Shown one piece after another: positions 12,247 through 24,007 of a DNA stretch of 64,000 nt (positions are counted from its first letter, which is position 1; every line of letters begins with the position of its first letter). The notes below the pieces were generated by a model. The model saw only the letters and a program-made list of their open reading frames with translations. It was not told the origin of the DNA and ran no database searches. Position numbers and translations under genes: made by a program. The DNA comes from Notospermus geniculatus (taxonomy: Eukaryota; Nemertea; Pilidiophora; Heteronemertea; Lineidae): the NCBI GenBank assembly GCA_002633025.1, contig NMRB01001035.1, positions 99,808 through 163,807 on the forward strand, written 5' to 3'.

Positions 12247-12985
12247 TTAACACTTGGGAATCAAATCCTGGTTCGAGGTTATATTTTTGTCCAGGTTTTA
12301 GAAGGAACCACCCCAAGACCTTCGAGAAAGTGATGTGTAGTTATCCTTTTTAAATTCCCATAACATGGAAATGGGTGAGCTGATTTTCATGCGGTTTTCA
12401 GTTTCATGCTGCCTGATTAATGCTCCACAGTATTACGTAGAACACCAGAAGTAGATGAAACCATTTCAGGTAACCTTTCAGATATGACGAGTTGACACCA
12501 AAAATAATGCAAGCACCGTTTCAAACATTCCAACCAAGTCCCTGTGCAAGAGATTGGAAATATGGCCGAATATTTACGACCAACTTCTTTAGAGCACGAT
12601 TTTCTTATAGCTAAAAGTAGTCCTCAGTATGCGTTACGTCGCACCGCTCCTCTTGGGAAATAAATGCAGTTTGGTCGATTTCATTTAATCTTATGCTCAA
12701 TTTATCATTAATGCCTCGACGAAATCATGAAATGCTAATTGAAATTATAGCCAATGTTATTGGACCACCACCTCCACCCACATCCTTATTGGGTACGAGG
12801 TTGAAGACAACCAGTGCGCACTGCGTCATTATCGTATCCTCAGATTTTTTTGAGTGAAGCCCCTTTCACACCGGACCTGCATGACGCGGCGTACCGAGTA
12901 CGCCGAAAGTAGGCTGCGAACTCATGACATAAATGTTGCTACGCGCAAGATCGGCCTAGCCCCTGAACCCACACTAAAGCCCAGA

Positions 12986-13118
12986 GCCCAGTTTCACAAA
13001 GAATCTTAAGTCTAAGAAAAAACTTAAGTCTGAAATGAAGTCATCTGATTTGCTGAAACCCTGGTCACATGATGACTTAAGTCAAACTTTAGACTTAAGT
13101 TTCTTTGTGAAACTGGGC
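12986..13118. mobile_element. Palindromic element AGCCCAGTTTCACAAAG
   Basis: Arms AGCCCAGTTTCACAAAG / CTTTGTGAAACTGGGC with inner CTTAAGTCTAAG. Present in both copies C and D (19559-19691). Confidence 0.75.
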
Positions 13119-13141
13119 CCAGGTCACAATGTGGCGACTTA

Positions 13142-13283
13142 AGCAAGGTTCATTGGCACACGGATCCGATCCGTTTCCAGTCCGTTTGCCCCTAGTTTCC
13201 CGGATACGACAACGCTGAAGTCCATTTGATAGATTTTTTACGGACATGAACCGGACTAATTCCGTGTGCCAATGAACCTTGCT
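13142..13283. mobile_element. 142 bp element flanked by TTA
   Basis: Ends AGCAAGGTTCATTGGCACAC / mirror with TTA on both sides. Copy D at ~19713 has the uninterrupted site (GCGACTTAGCCGGG). The 3 bp duplication points to Harbinger-type insertion. Confidence 0.82.
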
Positions 13284-13454
13284 TTAGGCGGGCGAATCCC
13301 CGCGAACTGGAATGAAATGGCCCATGAACCATGTACACACCTCTCTCTGTCATTACACTATTATGTCCAAAGGGGTGAGCACATGGTCCATGGACCATTT
13401 CATTCCAGTTCGCCGGGATTCGCCCGCCTAAGTCGCCACAGTGTGACCTGGGCT

Positions 13455-14484
13455 TAAGCAAAAGTACGCAACACTACGCCCTCCTATACGTAACACTAGG
13501 CCAACCTCAAAGGATTTTTCGTCGGACTGTCGTAGGGTAGCGTACTGTTGCGTATACGCCCAGTTCTGTACGCCGAAAGTACGCAAAAAATTAAACATGT
13601 TTATTTTTTGCGTTCATCTCGCGTACCCCTTTGCGCCCCTCGGCGTATTGCCAAGGTCTAGGCCAACGTAGGCACAGCGTACATGCAGGTAGTGCGGCCA
13701 TCTCGCGTGCCCCTTTGTGTCCCTCCGCGTAATTGCAGTTCAGCTTTAAAATGGAGAATTCTTTGGGTGTGTGACAAATCACGAATGACGAGTGAAAAAT
13801 GCACACCATCCAAGAAACAGTCAACAAGCCAAAAAAAGGCATGTGTACCTTACAATAAGACAAACTTAGCAGCATTCAAGTGCAGACTATTTTCAGCAAC
13901 ATTAAAAGGCTAAACGTTTCGTGAAGTTAAACTAAGCGAAATTCAACACAACAGGGTAAACACCGTTAATTCCCGAAAAATTTTGGTTTTCCGTCATCGT
14001 TTCTAAAGAGACGAACGGTTGTATTTGTCGATATGGAAAATTTTTCTCTTTTCCATCACCGCACCCCTCTCTCAACTCTTTATTTCCTCGTTTTCGTGAC
14101 TCGATTATATAGTCTGTTGTCGCCAACAACCTATTTATTGCCCTCAGCTTTGAGTCTTTGGAAGACGAAAAAAAAAGATATCGGCCTAGATTGCGCGGTT
14201 TTACCGTAATTCTTGATAAGTTGGCAAAGTTTATAGAAAGAATATAAACCGTCTCTTTCTTTGTATTTCAGGGGCGTACATTGTAGATGTTCATGTTTGT
14301 TCGGCGTTTGGAGGAAAACCATACAAAATTTATTGTTACAAGTTTATAATAGAAAATAACAGACGGATAGTTGCATTCATAATCTTAAAGAGAATGTATC
14401 ACAGTATTTTCGCGGGCCAGAAAAATCATCGTTTATTTTCATTTTGTAGCCAAAAAATTGGATTAGTTATACATGTAAGACAGC
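13455..14484. repeat. Non-coding part of duplicated block
   Basis: Matches 19883-20893. Contains GTACGC-rich inverted words. No gene seen. Confidence 0.6.
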
Positions 14485-14863
14485 AGCCGTGGTTACACTA
14501 CATAAAAATACCCGTGTTTTTCCAGACCCGTGTCAAACCCGTGTGTACGAAAATCCCGGCGAGAGGTCACACTACTACACTGTAGTTGAGTAGCCCGGTG
14601 ACAGTGTTGCGCTGCAAACATTGACTCTTCGGTCATTTCTGAATTGGCACACATTGTCGGAGGCGCGAAAACGACGTCAATTAATGGCTGCGCCATCTGT
14701 CGCCGTGCGAAGAACTAACGAACACACGGGGATTTCGAAAAGCACGGCGAGATTGCCGTGTCTCAAAAACGGCGCGTTTTTCAGACACGGGTTTCTTGAA
14801 GCCCGGCAATTCATAGGTGTGACCGCAAAAAACCCTGGGATTTTATGTAGTGTAACCACGGCT
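14485..14863. mobile_element. AGCCGTGGTTACACTACATA element
   Basis: Ends AGCCGTGGTTACACTACATA / mirror; interior contains CCCGTGTTTTTCCAGACCCG. Other copies at 20894-21441 and from 63641 past the right edge. Confidence 0.82.
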
Positions 14864-15120
14864 AGTGACTGCAGGCACTAGTTGGCCCTGATTTAGGTCT
14901 ACTTTATGATCAGTCCATTGACTTGCATATTTGATTCTTTCGTCATGTCAAAACTATTTGAGGGTAGACCTCGTTTCGATGGCTTCAGTAGAATCTGACT
15001 TGTCACATCCTCACAGCCGACTGATTCCGCGGATAATGACCTGATTTTTCTGTGTCGTCACGGGATTCCCTCGACAGTCGGTTCATATGCACTATTTTAG
15101 CAGGGTTTGGTGGCATACTG

Positions 15121-16539
15121 AGGCCATATTCATAAAAGGCTGCTAAAATAGTTGCCAACTAGGGGATAGTTGGCTTCTAACTCAGTAGTTGCCTTCTTGT
15201 TAGTTGACATCTATTTTTCTATTCATAAAACAGCACTAGGAACCCTGCTAACTAGTTGCCAGCTAGAAAATAATAGTTGTGAACTAGAATGTGGGAAGAC
15301 GGCCAAACCACAAAAACCACAAGATGTCAGTTTCAATTTCAATGGGCTGAGTGTTTACTTTGAGGACACTAAGGTCATAGGTTCTTTAGGGGATGATGTT
15401 TTATGCATTGTGGCCAATGGCTGATATTTATAAAAGGTAGCATATGCTTTTACTTTAAATTTTGTAGTAAATTTACATTGAACACCAGTCATTAGGCCTA
15501 TCTGTCACTGTACACGGTGTACCCCAGTTGCTCGCACGAAGAAGGGAATGTTTTGTTTGATTTGTAATTCGAACTACACTTGTTTTTCATAATTCACAAA
15601 TGTGAAGATCATGTATTAACTGGAATCAGTGACAGGGCACTTTGTAGTGCAGTTTGACTTAATGTAGGCTACTTAAACATCAATGATTCTAATTTGTTTA
15701 CCATCGCTGTCTTGGATAGGCTAAAACTTGGCCGCTCAGGGAAGAAGTGAAGTCTAAACTCAGTTACATCACGTAGATGCTCTCATTGTCATTTTATCGT
15801 TCCATTAACAAGAGGATATTGAAAATGTCATATATGGTTCCCTTAGGTTCATTAGATAAGAATGGAAATTGTCATATGTTAGGCCATGATGCTGATCATC
15901 AAGGTTATTGCATAATCAAAATGGGCATCCTCAATAACATAAGTTTGAGTGATATCATTTTCAAGTTTGACGATGACGTTGACATCTTATCATGTAGGCC
16001 TACGTCACTGCATTTGAAACATGATGGGTTGTAATGGAACCCCCAACAATGTATGAAAATGTTCCCGATGCGTAATATTGCAGGGCAAGAGTGACTTGCT
16101 GATAAGGAAGAAGAGCCTTGTATCGTTTTGTTGGATGCTCGATATCTGGGGTAACTAAGTCCGTGATGAACATTATTTCTTCCCGTGAGAATCTGTATAT
16201 CGGAATCATTTCATCATCACTGAAGATATCTACAGGGTTTCGGCTGTCTCTAAATACTCGCTGTCGGTGTAAAGCACGGCACATTTCGCCAATTTCCACA
16301 ATCTCAAGGAGTTTCCTTGCCATGTTGTCTTGTCAGTGCCAAGCAGGAATATGAAATAGTTGGCAACTAGTGACTTAGAGGTACCCAAGATCACCTCTAA
16401 CTTTAGCAGCCAACCTAGCATGGAACTAGGCCTAGCAACATTTTATGAATAACGCTTGGAAGTCAACTAGGGATAGTAGCCAACTACAGGCCAATTTAGT
16501 TGTCAACTAGGCTTAGAAGCGTTTTATGAATATGGCCCC
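15121..16539. mobile_element. Harbinger-type element 1
   Basis: Ends AGGCCATATTCATAAAA and TTTTATGAATATGGCCCC, with repeated TAGTTGGCAACTA words beneath both ends. Contains a broken transposase fragment (16030-16323, minus). Absent from copy D at ~21706. Confidence 0.8.
16030..16323 (-). pseudogene. Harbinger transposase, N-terminal fragment
   Basis: About 98 codons with RVFRDSRNPVDIFSDDEM, YRFSREEIMFITDLV and LPYQQVTLALQYYASGTF, the pattern at the start of HARBI1/PIF-Harbinger nucleases. The frame then leaves the family, and the catalytic DDE region is missing. A decayed remnant within element 1. Confidence 0.8.
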
Positions 16540-16852
16540 AGGAAGTGAGTAGCGTGGGGAATGGAGCCAAAAAACCACCATGTTTCTCTCTGTTGGTAAT
16601 ACATTTGTACATGGGGGTGTAAATCCCACCGTTCAAAAGTTAGCTGTACATCAGGGGCCATATTCATAAAACCCTGCTAAGCCTAGTTGGCAACTATTTT
16701 GAGCCTTAGCTGCCAACTAACCCTAGTTGGATACTAATCATTATTCATAAAATACCGCTAAGCTTAGTTGACTGCTATGTTGCCCGCTAACTTTAGAGGT
16801 GATCTTGGGTACCTCTAAGTCACTAGTTGGCAACTATATCCTTCATTTTGTA

Positions 16853-18130
16853 GGGTAAGAAGGGGCTATTCGGGCCTGCTTTTTCAGTCATTTCACCCAG
16901 TGGCAAATATTAAGCAAGGAAAGAAGCAACTCTTTGTTCCTGCCTACAGCTAATTATGTATTTTATATAATCAAAATACTATTTCATGCCTATTAATCCA
17001 TTTCTCTGAAATACTGGCAAAGTTAAGCAAAAAAGTCGGAGGCCCAAATAGCCCCGCCAAATGGGGCTATTTGGGCCTATCTTTTGATTTCATCCGACAG
17101 TAAACATATTTGATAAATACTCAATGAAAATAAATTAAATTAAACGCCACGTCTAATTTCTAGCTGAGACAACTATTGTAGGTCAGGAAGAGGTGTTTAA
17201 CCCTTTGGTTGTGAAATAGTTCAGCCACAGTTGGGGCAGATAAAGTCAATTTCCGCAATATCGGTGTTTGGATCAATGTCCAATCCTGAGCAAGGGTCAA
17301 TGCAATACCAAAATGGACAGGTCACATCCAATAAATGTATCAGAATTGGTGCCATCATCAACACGACCACATTGAACAAGGAAGGCTTCCCAGCTCTGTT
17401 GAAAGACTTATGGAATGAGGGAATGAAGCCAGAAAATGCCAGGTCTGGATTTAGATCCACAGGTATTTACCCCTTCCAAAGAATTTCAGGGCTGAGAGCT
17501 TTCCTGGTGCCCATGGACCCACCCTTTACAGCATTGCAAGATTCATTTTTCTGGGGCTATAGAGGCCTCGCCCAGTCTTTCGTTCATATTTCCGAACCAT
17601 GGTTTTGGGCCTGAAAGGGTTAAAATTTATTCTGAGTGGTTATCCTTTCTATGGGAGGCTTCATAATAACTTCTCAACATCAGTACAAGGCAATACAAGG
17701 GGGCCCAAATAGCCCCAGTGCTGGGGGCCCGAATAGCCCCACTGGTGAAGATTAGCCTTTTTATGTGTCAGCACCAAACACCTGCATGAATCAAAGAATC
17801 TTTTCCAAAATTACTTTCCTAACATCTAACACTACTAAAACATCAAATAACTTGGAATTTTAATGAAAAATATTTTGTACAACTTGCCTTTTAGAAACCT
17901 CAAACCGAAGTTGGGTTTTGTGACCCTGCCACTTGGCAGTACAAATGTGGACTGAGCTTCTGAGGGTCACACCCTTCATAGCAGAGTTGTTTGTTTTATC
18001 AATTAACAGGTCTGTCTGAAATAGAGCTAAGCCAGAGATGTTTGGAAAATCACACTATTATGGTGCAGCAGACCATTTTCTAGGTTGTAGGCCCAAATAG
18101 CCCCGAGGCCCAAATAGCCCCGTCTTACCC
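16853..18130. mobile_element. Pogo/Tigger-type element
   Basis: 1,278 bp flanked by TA, ends GGGTAAGAAGGGGCTATT / AATAGCCCCGTCTTACCC. Seven copies of GGCCCAAATAGCCCC or its close variants lie at the ends and inside. Carries a remnant transposase C-terminus (17231-17614). Inserted into Harbinger element 2. Confidence 0.82.
17231..17614 (+). pseudogene. Pogo/Tigger-type transposase, C-terminal remnant
   Basis: An open stretch in which about 17372-17482 reads LNKEGFPALLKDLWNEGMKP then GFRSTGIYPFQR. This resembles the region after the DDE core in pogo/Tigger/jerky proteins (F..LL...W......GF..TGIYP). The DDE catalytic residues and the DNA-binding part are not visible, so the element is non-autonomous. 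Confidence 0.65.
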
Positions 18131-18135
18131 TATGT

Positions 18136-18335
18136 TTGCCTAGACGAATTCTTGAACTGGCAGAGTTGCATCGTGCAATGAGGATGGAAAGAGTACTCAG
18201 AGACAGGCGTAATCCACTCGATATTTGTACTGATGATGAATTAATCAAGAGATATCGATTTTCACGGGAAGGGATCATGGGATCAAGGGATCATCCAGCG
18301 AGACATAATCATGCACTATTTCCGTATCAGCAGGT
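18136..18335 (+). pseudogene. Harbinger transposase, N-terminal fragment 2
   Basis: RRILELAELHRAMRMERVLR, DRRNPLDICTDDELIKRYRF, SREGIM, then a jump to ARHNHALFPYQQV: the same N-terminal region as at 16030-16323 with an internal deletion. Opposite strand to the first fragment, consistent with the two elements facing each other. Confidence 0.75.
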
Positions 18336-18580
18336 ATCCGCCGGACAATGGTTTACACCACCAAATTGTTACTGAGCGTCCGGCGGACGATCGATGACGG
18401 GTACACTCGTTTACGTTGCACCGGTTCGAGGTTATATTTTTGTCCAGGTTTTAGAAGGAACCACCCCAAGACCTTCGAGAAAGTGATGTGTAGTTATCCT
18501 TTTTAAATTCCCATAACATGGAAATGGGTGAGCCGATTTTCACGCGGTTTTCAGTTTCATGCTGCCTGATTAATGCTCTA

Positions 18581-18979
18581 CAGGGTGGCCAAAAAAAAAC
18601 GCAACATGGGGAGCCCAATTTTGGTCTGGAGACCAGGTTGTATGATGTCCATTTCAAACTTAGTAATAGGTCACGGTAGGATTCGTCATAAATAGGCCTG
18701 GGCCTTCCAAGAGACCGAGTGTCCTTTTCACACTTTTACCAAGCCTATTTTGGATGATGCAATGAATGGCAACTGCCCTGTTAGGTAAATACTGTGGTAG
18801 CCCTATTTTATTTGTGGTCAGGCTGCATATGGGCCAGTGCCCGCATTCCATTTTTGAATGAAATACCATACCCTGTAATAGGGATTATTGGGCTCATAAT
18901 GGCCTGGTCACTTTCTAGTAAAAGCTGGTCCCCCTTGGAGATTTAGAAGGTGGATGTTGCGCTTTTTTGGGCCACCCTA
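18581..18979. mobile_element. Mariner-like non-autonomous element
   Basis: Ends CAGGGTGGCCAAAAAAAAAC / GTTGCGCTTTTTTGGGCCAC with TA at both borders. Copy C (12425-12431) shows the site without it. Ends beginning CAGGGTG..CCAAAAA are usual for Tc1/mariner relatives. No transposase. Confidence 0.8.
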
Positions 18980-19550
18980 TACAGTATTACGTAGAAAACC
19001 AGAAGTGGATGAAACTCTTTCAGGTAACCTTTAAGATATGACGAGTTGACACCAAAAATAATGCAAGCACCGTTTCAAACATTCCAACCAAGTCCCTGTG
19101 CAAGAGATCGGAAATATGGCCGAATATTTACGACCAACTTCTTTAGAGCACGATTTTCTTATAGCTAAAAGTAGTCCTCAGTATGCGTTACGTCGCACCG
19201 CTCCTCTTGGGAAATAAATGCAGTTTGGTCGATTTCATTTAATCTTATGCTCAATTTATCATTAATGCCTCGACGAAATCATGAAATGCTAATTGAAATT
19301 ATAGCCAATGTTATTGGACCATCACCTCCACCCACATCCTTATTGGGTACGAGGTTGAAGACAACCAGTGCGAACTGCGTCATTATCGTATCCTCGGATT
19401 TTTTCGATTAAAGCCCCTTTCACACCGGACCTGCATGTGTAGAATTGCGTTGTGCGGCGTACGGTACCGAGTACGCCGAAATTAGGCTGCGAACTCATGA
19501 CATAAATGTTGCTACGCGCAAGATCGGCGTAGCCCCTGAACCCACACTAA

Positions 19551-19882
19551 AGCCCAGAGCCCAGTTTCACAAAGAATCTTAAGTCTAAGAAAAAATTTAA
19601 GTCTAAAATGAAGTCATCTGATTTGCTGAAACCCTGGTCACATGATGACTTAAGTCAAACTTTAGACTTAAGTTTCTTTGTGAAACTGGGCCCAGGTCAC
19701 ACTGTGGCGACTTAGCCGGGCGAATCTCGGCTTACTGGAATGAAATGGTCCATGGACCATATACACACCTCTCTCTGTCATTACACCATTATGTCGAAAG
19801 GGGTGAGCACATGGTCCATGGACCATTTCATTCCAGTTCGCGGGGATTCGCCCGCCTAAGTCGCCACAGTGTGACCTGGGCT
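19551..19882. mobile_element. AGCCCAGGTCACA element, copy D
   Basis: TAA at both borders; contains the nested palindrome at 19559-19691 but not the TTA-flanked insertion seen in copy C. Confidence 0.8.
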
Positions 19883-20893
19883 TAAGCAAAAGTACGCAAC
19901 ACTACGCCCTTCTATACGTAACACTAGGCCAACCTCAAACGATTTTTCGTCGGACTGTCGTTGGGTAGCGTACTATTGCGTATACGTCCAGTTCTCTACG
20001 CCGAAAGTACGCAAACACATTAAACATGTTTGTTTGTTTTGCGTCCATCTCGCGTGCCCCTTTGCGTCCCTCGGCGTATTGCCAAGGTCTAGGCCAACGT
20101 AGGCACAGCGTATATGTAGGTAGTGCGGCCATTTCGCGTACCCCTTTGTGTCCCTCGGCGTAATTGCAGTTCAGCTTTAAAATGGAGAATTCTTTGGGTG
20201 TGTGACAAATCACGAATGACGAGTGAAAAATGCACACCATCCAAGAAACAGTCAACAAGCCAAAAAAAGGCATGTGTACCTTACAATAAGACAAACCTAG
20301 GAGCATTCAAGTGCAGACTATTTCCAGCAACATTAAAAGGCTAAACGTTTCGTGAAGTTAAACTAAGCGAAATTCAACACAACAGGGTAAACACCGTTAA
20401 TTCCCGAAAAATTTAGGTTTTCCGTCATCGTTTCTAAGAGACGTACGGTTGCATTTGTCAATAAGGAAAATTTTTCTCTTTCCCATCACTGCACCCGCTC
20501 TCAACTCTTTATTTCCTCGTTTTCTTGACTCGATTATACAGTCTGTTGTCGCCAACAACCTATTTATTGCCCTCAGCTTTGAGTCTTTGGAAGACGAAAA
20601 AAAGATATCGGCCTAGATTGCGCGGTTTTACCGTAATTCTTGATAAGTTGGCAAAGTTTATAGGAAAGAATATAATCCGTCTCTTTCTTTGTATTTCAGG
20701 GGCGTACATTGTAGATGTTCATGTTTGTTCGGCGTTTGGAGGAAAACCATACAAAATTTATTGTTACAAGTTTATAATATCAAATAACAGACGGATAGTT
20801 GCATTCATAATCCTAGAGAATGTATCGCGGGCCAGAAAAATCATCGTTAATTTTCATTTTGTAGCCCAAAAATTGGATTAGTTATAAGACAGT

Positions 20894-21441
20894 AGCCGTG
20901 GTTACACTACATAAAAATACCCGTGTTTTTCCAGACCCGTGTCAAACCCGTGTGTACGAAAATCCCGGCGAGAGGTCACACTACTACACTGTAGTTAAGT
21001 AGGCGACAGTGTTGCGCTGCAAACATTGACTCTTCGGTCATTTCTGAATTGGCACACATTGTCGGAGGCGCGAAAACGACGTCACTTAATGGCTGCGCCA
21101 TCTGTCGCCGTGCGAAGAACTAACGAACACACGGGGATTTCGAAAAGCACGGCGAGATTGCCGTGTCTCAAAAACGGCGCGTTTTTCAGACACGGGTTTC
21201 TTGAAGCCCAGTGTAACGTTTTTCAGTGTGGCCCGTGTGCCAGTGTGACATTTCAATAGATTGACGGAATAAGCCGCGACTTGACAATGGGCGACACACA
21301 GAGAACAGCGAGTCTGTTTCTCAGTGCGCTCCGAACAATGGAAGTCACACAGAAAAACGGCCACACTGAAAACTGTTACACTGGCAATTCATAGGTGTGA
21401 CCGCAAAAAACCCGGGGATTTTATGTAGTGTAACCACGGCT
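20894..21441. mobile_element. AGCCGTGGTTACACTACATA element, copy D
   Basis: As 14485-14863 but enlarged by the nested element at 21209-21383. AGT lies on both sides. Confidence 0.8.
21209..21383. mobile_element. CAGTGTAACGTTTTTCAGTG palindromic element
   Basis: Ends CAGTGTAACGTTTTTCAGTG / mirror. Three relatives: 30505-30681, 41712-41889 and 53133-53308. Copy C lacks it. Confidence 0.8.
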
Positions 21442-21908
21442 AGTGACTGCAGGCACTAGTTGGCCCTGATTTACGTCTACTTTATGATCAGTCCATTGAC
21501 TTGCTTATTTAATTCTTACGTCATGTCAAAACTATTTGAGGGTAGACCTCGTTTCGATGGCTTCAGTAGAATCTGACTTGTCACATCCTCACAGCCGACT
21601 GATTCCGCGGATAATGACCTGATTTTTCTGTGTCGTCACGGGATTCCCTCGACAGTCGGTTCATATGCACTATTTTAGCAGGGTTTGGTGGCATACTGGG
21701 TTATTGAGGAAGTGAGTAGCGTGGGGAATGGGGCCAAAAAACCACCATGTTTCTCTCTGTTGGTAATACATGGGGGTGTAAATCCCACCGTTCAAAAGTT
21801 AGCTGTACATCGGGTCCCCATTGTCCTCTAAGTATGATACTTATCTTTTGTGTTGAACAAAGGATAAGTGTCACACTTAGACTTAAGTAGTTTTATGAAT
21901 ATGGGCCC

Positions 21909-22027
21909 TGGGGCTTTTTTCATAAAGTGACATTAAGCTAATGGTACATGTACCATTAACGTCAATGCATTTTCCATTTGGTTAAAGGTACCATTAGCTT
22001 AAAGTCACTTTATGAAACAGGCCCCAG
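21909..22027. mobile_element. Palindromic element CTGGGGC..CATAAAGTGAC
   Basis: Arms around a central GGTACATGTACC. Confidence 0.75.
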
Positions 22028-22703
22028 AACTTCAAAGTTAATTTTTCGGCGACTTGCAAAAAATCTCAAAGGCCACCCACGCTAGCGTGACTCAGGGGGG
22101 GGGGGGTTGAACACATTAAGAGGGGGTGGCCTTTTACCAGCAGCCAGCCCCCTTTTCGTCCGAAAATGGGGTTTGCCCCCTGAGGAGTGGCCCACAAGTG
22201 TCATACACACAGGGCGGCCATCTTGATTCTGGCTGGCGGTCAGTGAACCCAGATTATGAACATTTCTAATATGGCCCCTGCCTTCACTGACGCGCGTAAA
22301 AATGAAAAATGAATACCTAGAAACAGGCTGGTCTAAAGATAACCAAATGTTAGGGTACATGTATGAAAGATCATTCAATCACGCGATCATCGAACCATTC
22401 ACTTCGAACCCAATCAAATTACGCCAACACCTCCCCACTCACTCTCAGGTGAAATCAAGCGGTCTGTCACGCGCGGCAATCCAACGGTGGCTGGGAAAGG
22501 ACGTGGAATAAAATACTCTTTTTCAACTAATGCAAAATATATTTTATCTCGGGCATCCGACTTACGAAACCGAGGCTAAACGTACGAAGCAGTATGGGCG
22601 GTTATTACCGCAAAAAGGCGGTGGAAAAAATATGCACTTGCAGAAAAATGCCAATGCCAATGCCAAGATCGAACACTTGCAAGCGAAATGAATTCCTAAT
22701 GCC
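22028..22703. other. No gene recognised
   Basis: Contains a G-homopolymer with mirrored CCCCCTGAG words (22091-22185) and a 69-codon plus-strand frame (22302-22511) without a recognisable domain. Confidence 0.35.
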
Positions 22704-23150
22704 CGAGCCACACGGTCCAATTTAATTTGACCAAAAAAGTTTGAACAACAAATTTTATCGTGTAGCACGGGGAAAATTCACGAATTTGACCAACCAAATT
22801 TCGAAATCCAAAATCGTTTTGGATAGAGCCCGTCCTATTTTTCTCCTACGATTTGATCAAATAATTACAAATCGTACCGTGTGGCACGGGGAAATATTTT
22901 TATTGTCCGATTAACACCTTGTTCACGGTGACCAGGCCTTTTGTTATGAATAGCTATAGATGTCATTTTCACGGCATTCGGAATATTTTGTATGGTTATG
23001 TCATCTATACTGCGCCTCTCCTTGACTCAAAATTCGGAAAGACTGATAAAAAAATCCACCGTGTGGAATGGGAGGGTCGACTGGAAAAATTTGACCAAAA
23101 AGTTTGATCAAAAAGTTTGATAGAAAAATTGGATCGTGTGGCTTGACCAT
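22704..23150. mobile_element. GCCACACGGTCCAATT inverted-repeat element
   Basis: Arms GCCACACGGTCCAATTTAAT and AAAATTGGATCGTGTGGC. A further stretch at 22786-22925 is mirrored outside the element at 23190-23330, so this may be two interleaved copies. Confidence 0.65.
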
Positions 23151-23337
23151 TAGCCTAGCAGGGTTTCATGAATGTGGGCCCTGGTCATCGCGATCAGGGT
23201 GTTAATCGGACAATAAAAATATTTCCCCGTGCCACACGGTGCGATTTGTAAATTATTTGGTCAAATCGTAGGAGAAAAATAGGACAGGCTCTATCCAAAA
23301 CGATTTTGGATTTTGAAATTTGGTTGCTCAAATAGTT

Positions 23338-23479
23338 GTTCTTAAAACTGCCACACAATCACATACAATGCATGTGCATGGCGGGTTAATGCCAGTAAGT
23401 ACTAAATTTCAAGTACCGGTACACTTTTCATGGATTTACTGGCGTTCAACCCGCCATGCACTTGCATATTTTTAGAACT
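23338..23479. mobile_element. Palindromic element GTTCTTAAAA..CATGGCGGGTT
   Basis: Arms with GCATGTGCATGGCGGGTT and mirror around GTACCGGTAC. Confidence 0.7.
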
Positions 23480-23873
23480 GGGACAAAAGTAGTTCCAACA
23501 TGGCTGCCTCCAATTAGTGTCTGGAATTCCCCTAAATCAACAACTTCATGGTTGCTTTTTTGCCTTTCTGCTGTGATACAGCCAAGTTGAAGGGTAGCAT
23601 CATGTACATTAAAGACCTAACAACATTTTGGTGGTTTGTTTGTACCAGATACTTGTACGAGTAGACCTGTACATTTGCACAAAAGTGGGCCATTGTTTTA
23701 TCACATATTACATAAGTGGTGCACGCTGACTTTGTACTTTGGGCATATTCAGAATCTCTGTACTTCATAGAATATGATGTGCAGTGCAAACGTAATCAAA
23801 ACTATTTCCATGCCTGCTTTTGGAGACACCACTTCTTGAGATAAATTTACAAGTTTGGCACTTTGGTATACCC
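23480..23873. other. Nothing recognised
   Basis: No supported gene or repeat. Confidence 0.35.
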
Positions 23874-23876
23874 TTA

Positions 23877-24007
23877 GGCTGGGTTTACATCGAGGCACAC
23901 GCGACACGAACACGGAGACGAACAAAGGTTTCATGCTGATGAATCCTTTGTGAAGCCATTGTTCGCCTGCGTGTCCGTGTCGCGTGTGCCTCGATGTAAA
24001 CCCAGCC
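23877..24007. mobile_element. 131 bp TTA-flanked palindrome
   Basis: Ends GGCTGGGTTTACATCGAGGC / mirror, inner ACGCGACACG. TTA on both sides, as in Harbinger-type insertion. Confidence 0.85.

Larger units (their letters stand above)
8211..12269. repeat. Direct duplication, copy B
   Basis: Second copy of 5816-8003, enlarged by elements at 8705-9239, 10578-11706 and 11967-12246 and a small hairpin at 10027-10101. Confidence 0.9.
12978..13454. mobile_element. AGCCCAGGTCACA element with two nested elements
   Basis: Same family as 5749-5941, flanked by TAA on both sides. Enlarged by one palindrome near its left end (12986-13118) and a second at 13142-13283. Confidence 0.8.
12268..16652. repeat. 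Direct duplication, copy C
   Basis: Matches 18420-21811 in the same orientation (from GGTTCGAGGTTATATTTTTG to GTTAGCTGTACATC). Copy C carries private insertions at 13142-13283 and 15121-16539. Confidence 0.92.
16653..18400. mobile_element. Harbinger-type element 2, interrupted
   Basis: Starts AGGGGCCATATTCATAAAA; its first ~195 bp mirror the right end of element 1 (16345-16538), so the two face opposite ways about 115 bp apart. Split by the pogo-type element at 16853-18130. The right terminus is not recognised; the limit given is approximate. Confidence 0.65.
18420..21811. repeat. Direct duplication, copy D
   Basis: Second copy of 12268-16652. Private insertions are at 18581-18979 and 21209-21383. 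Confidence 0.92.
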
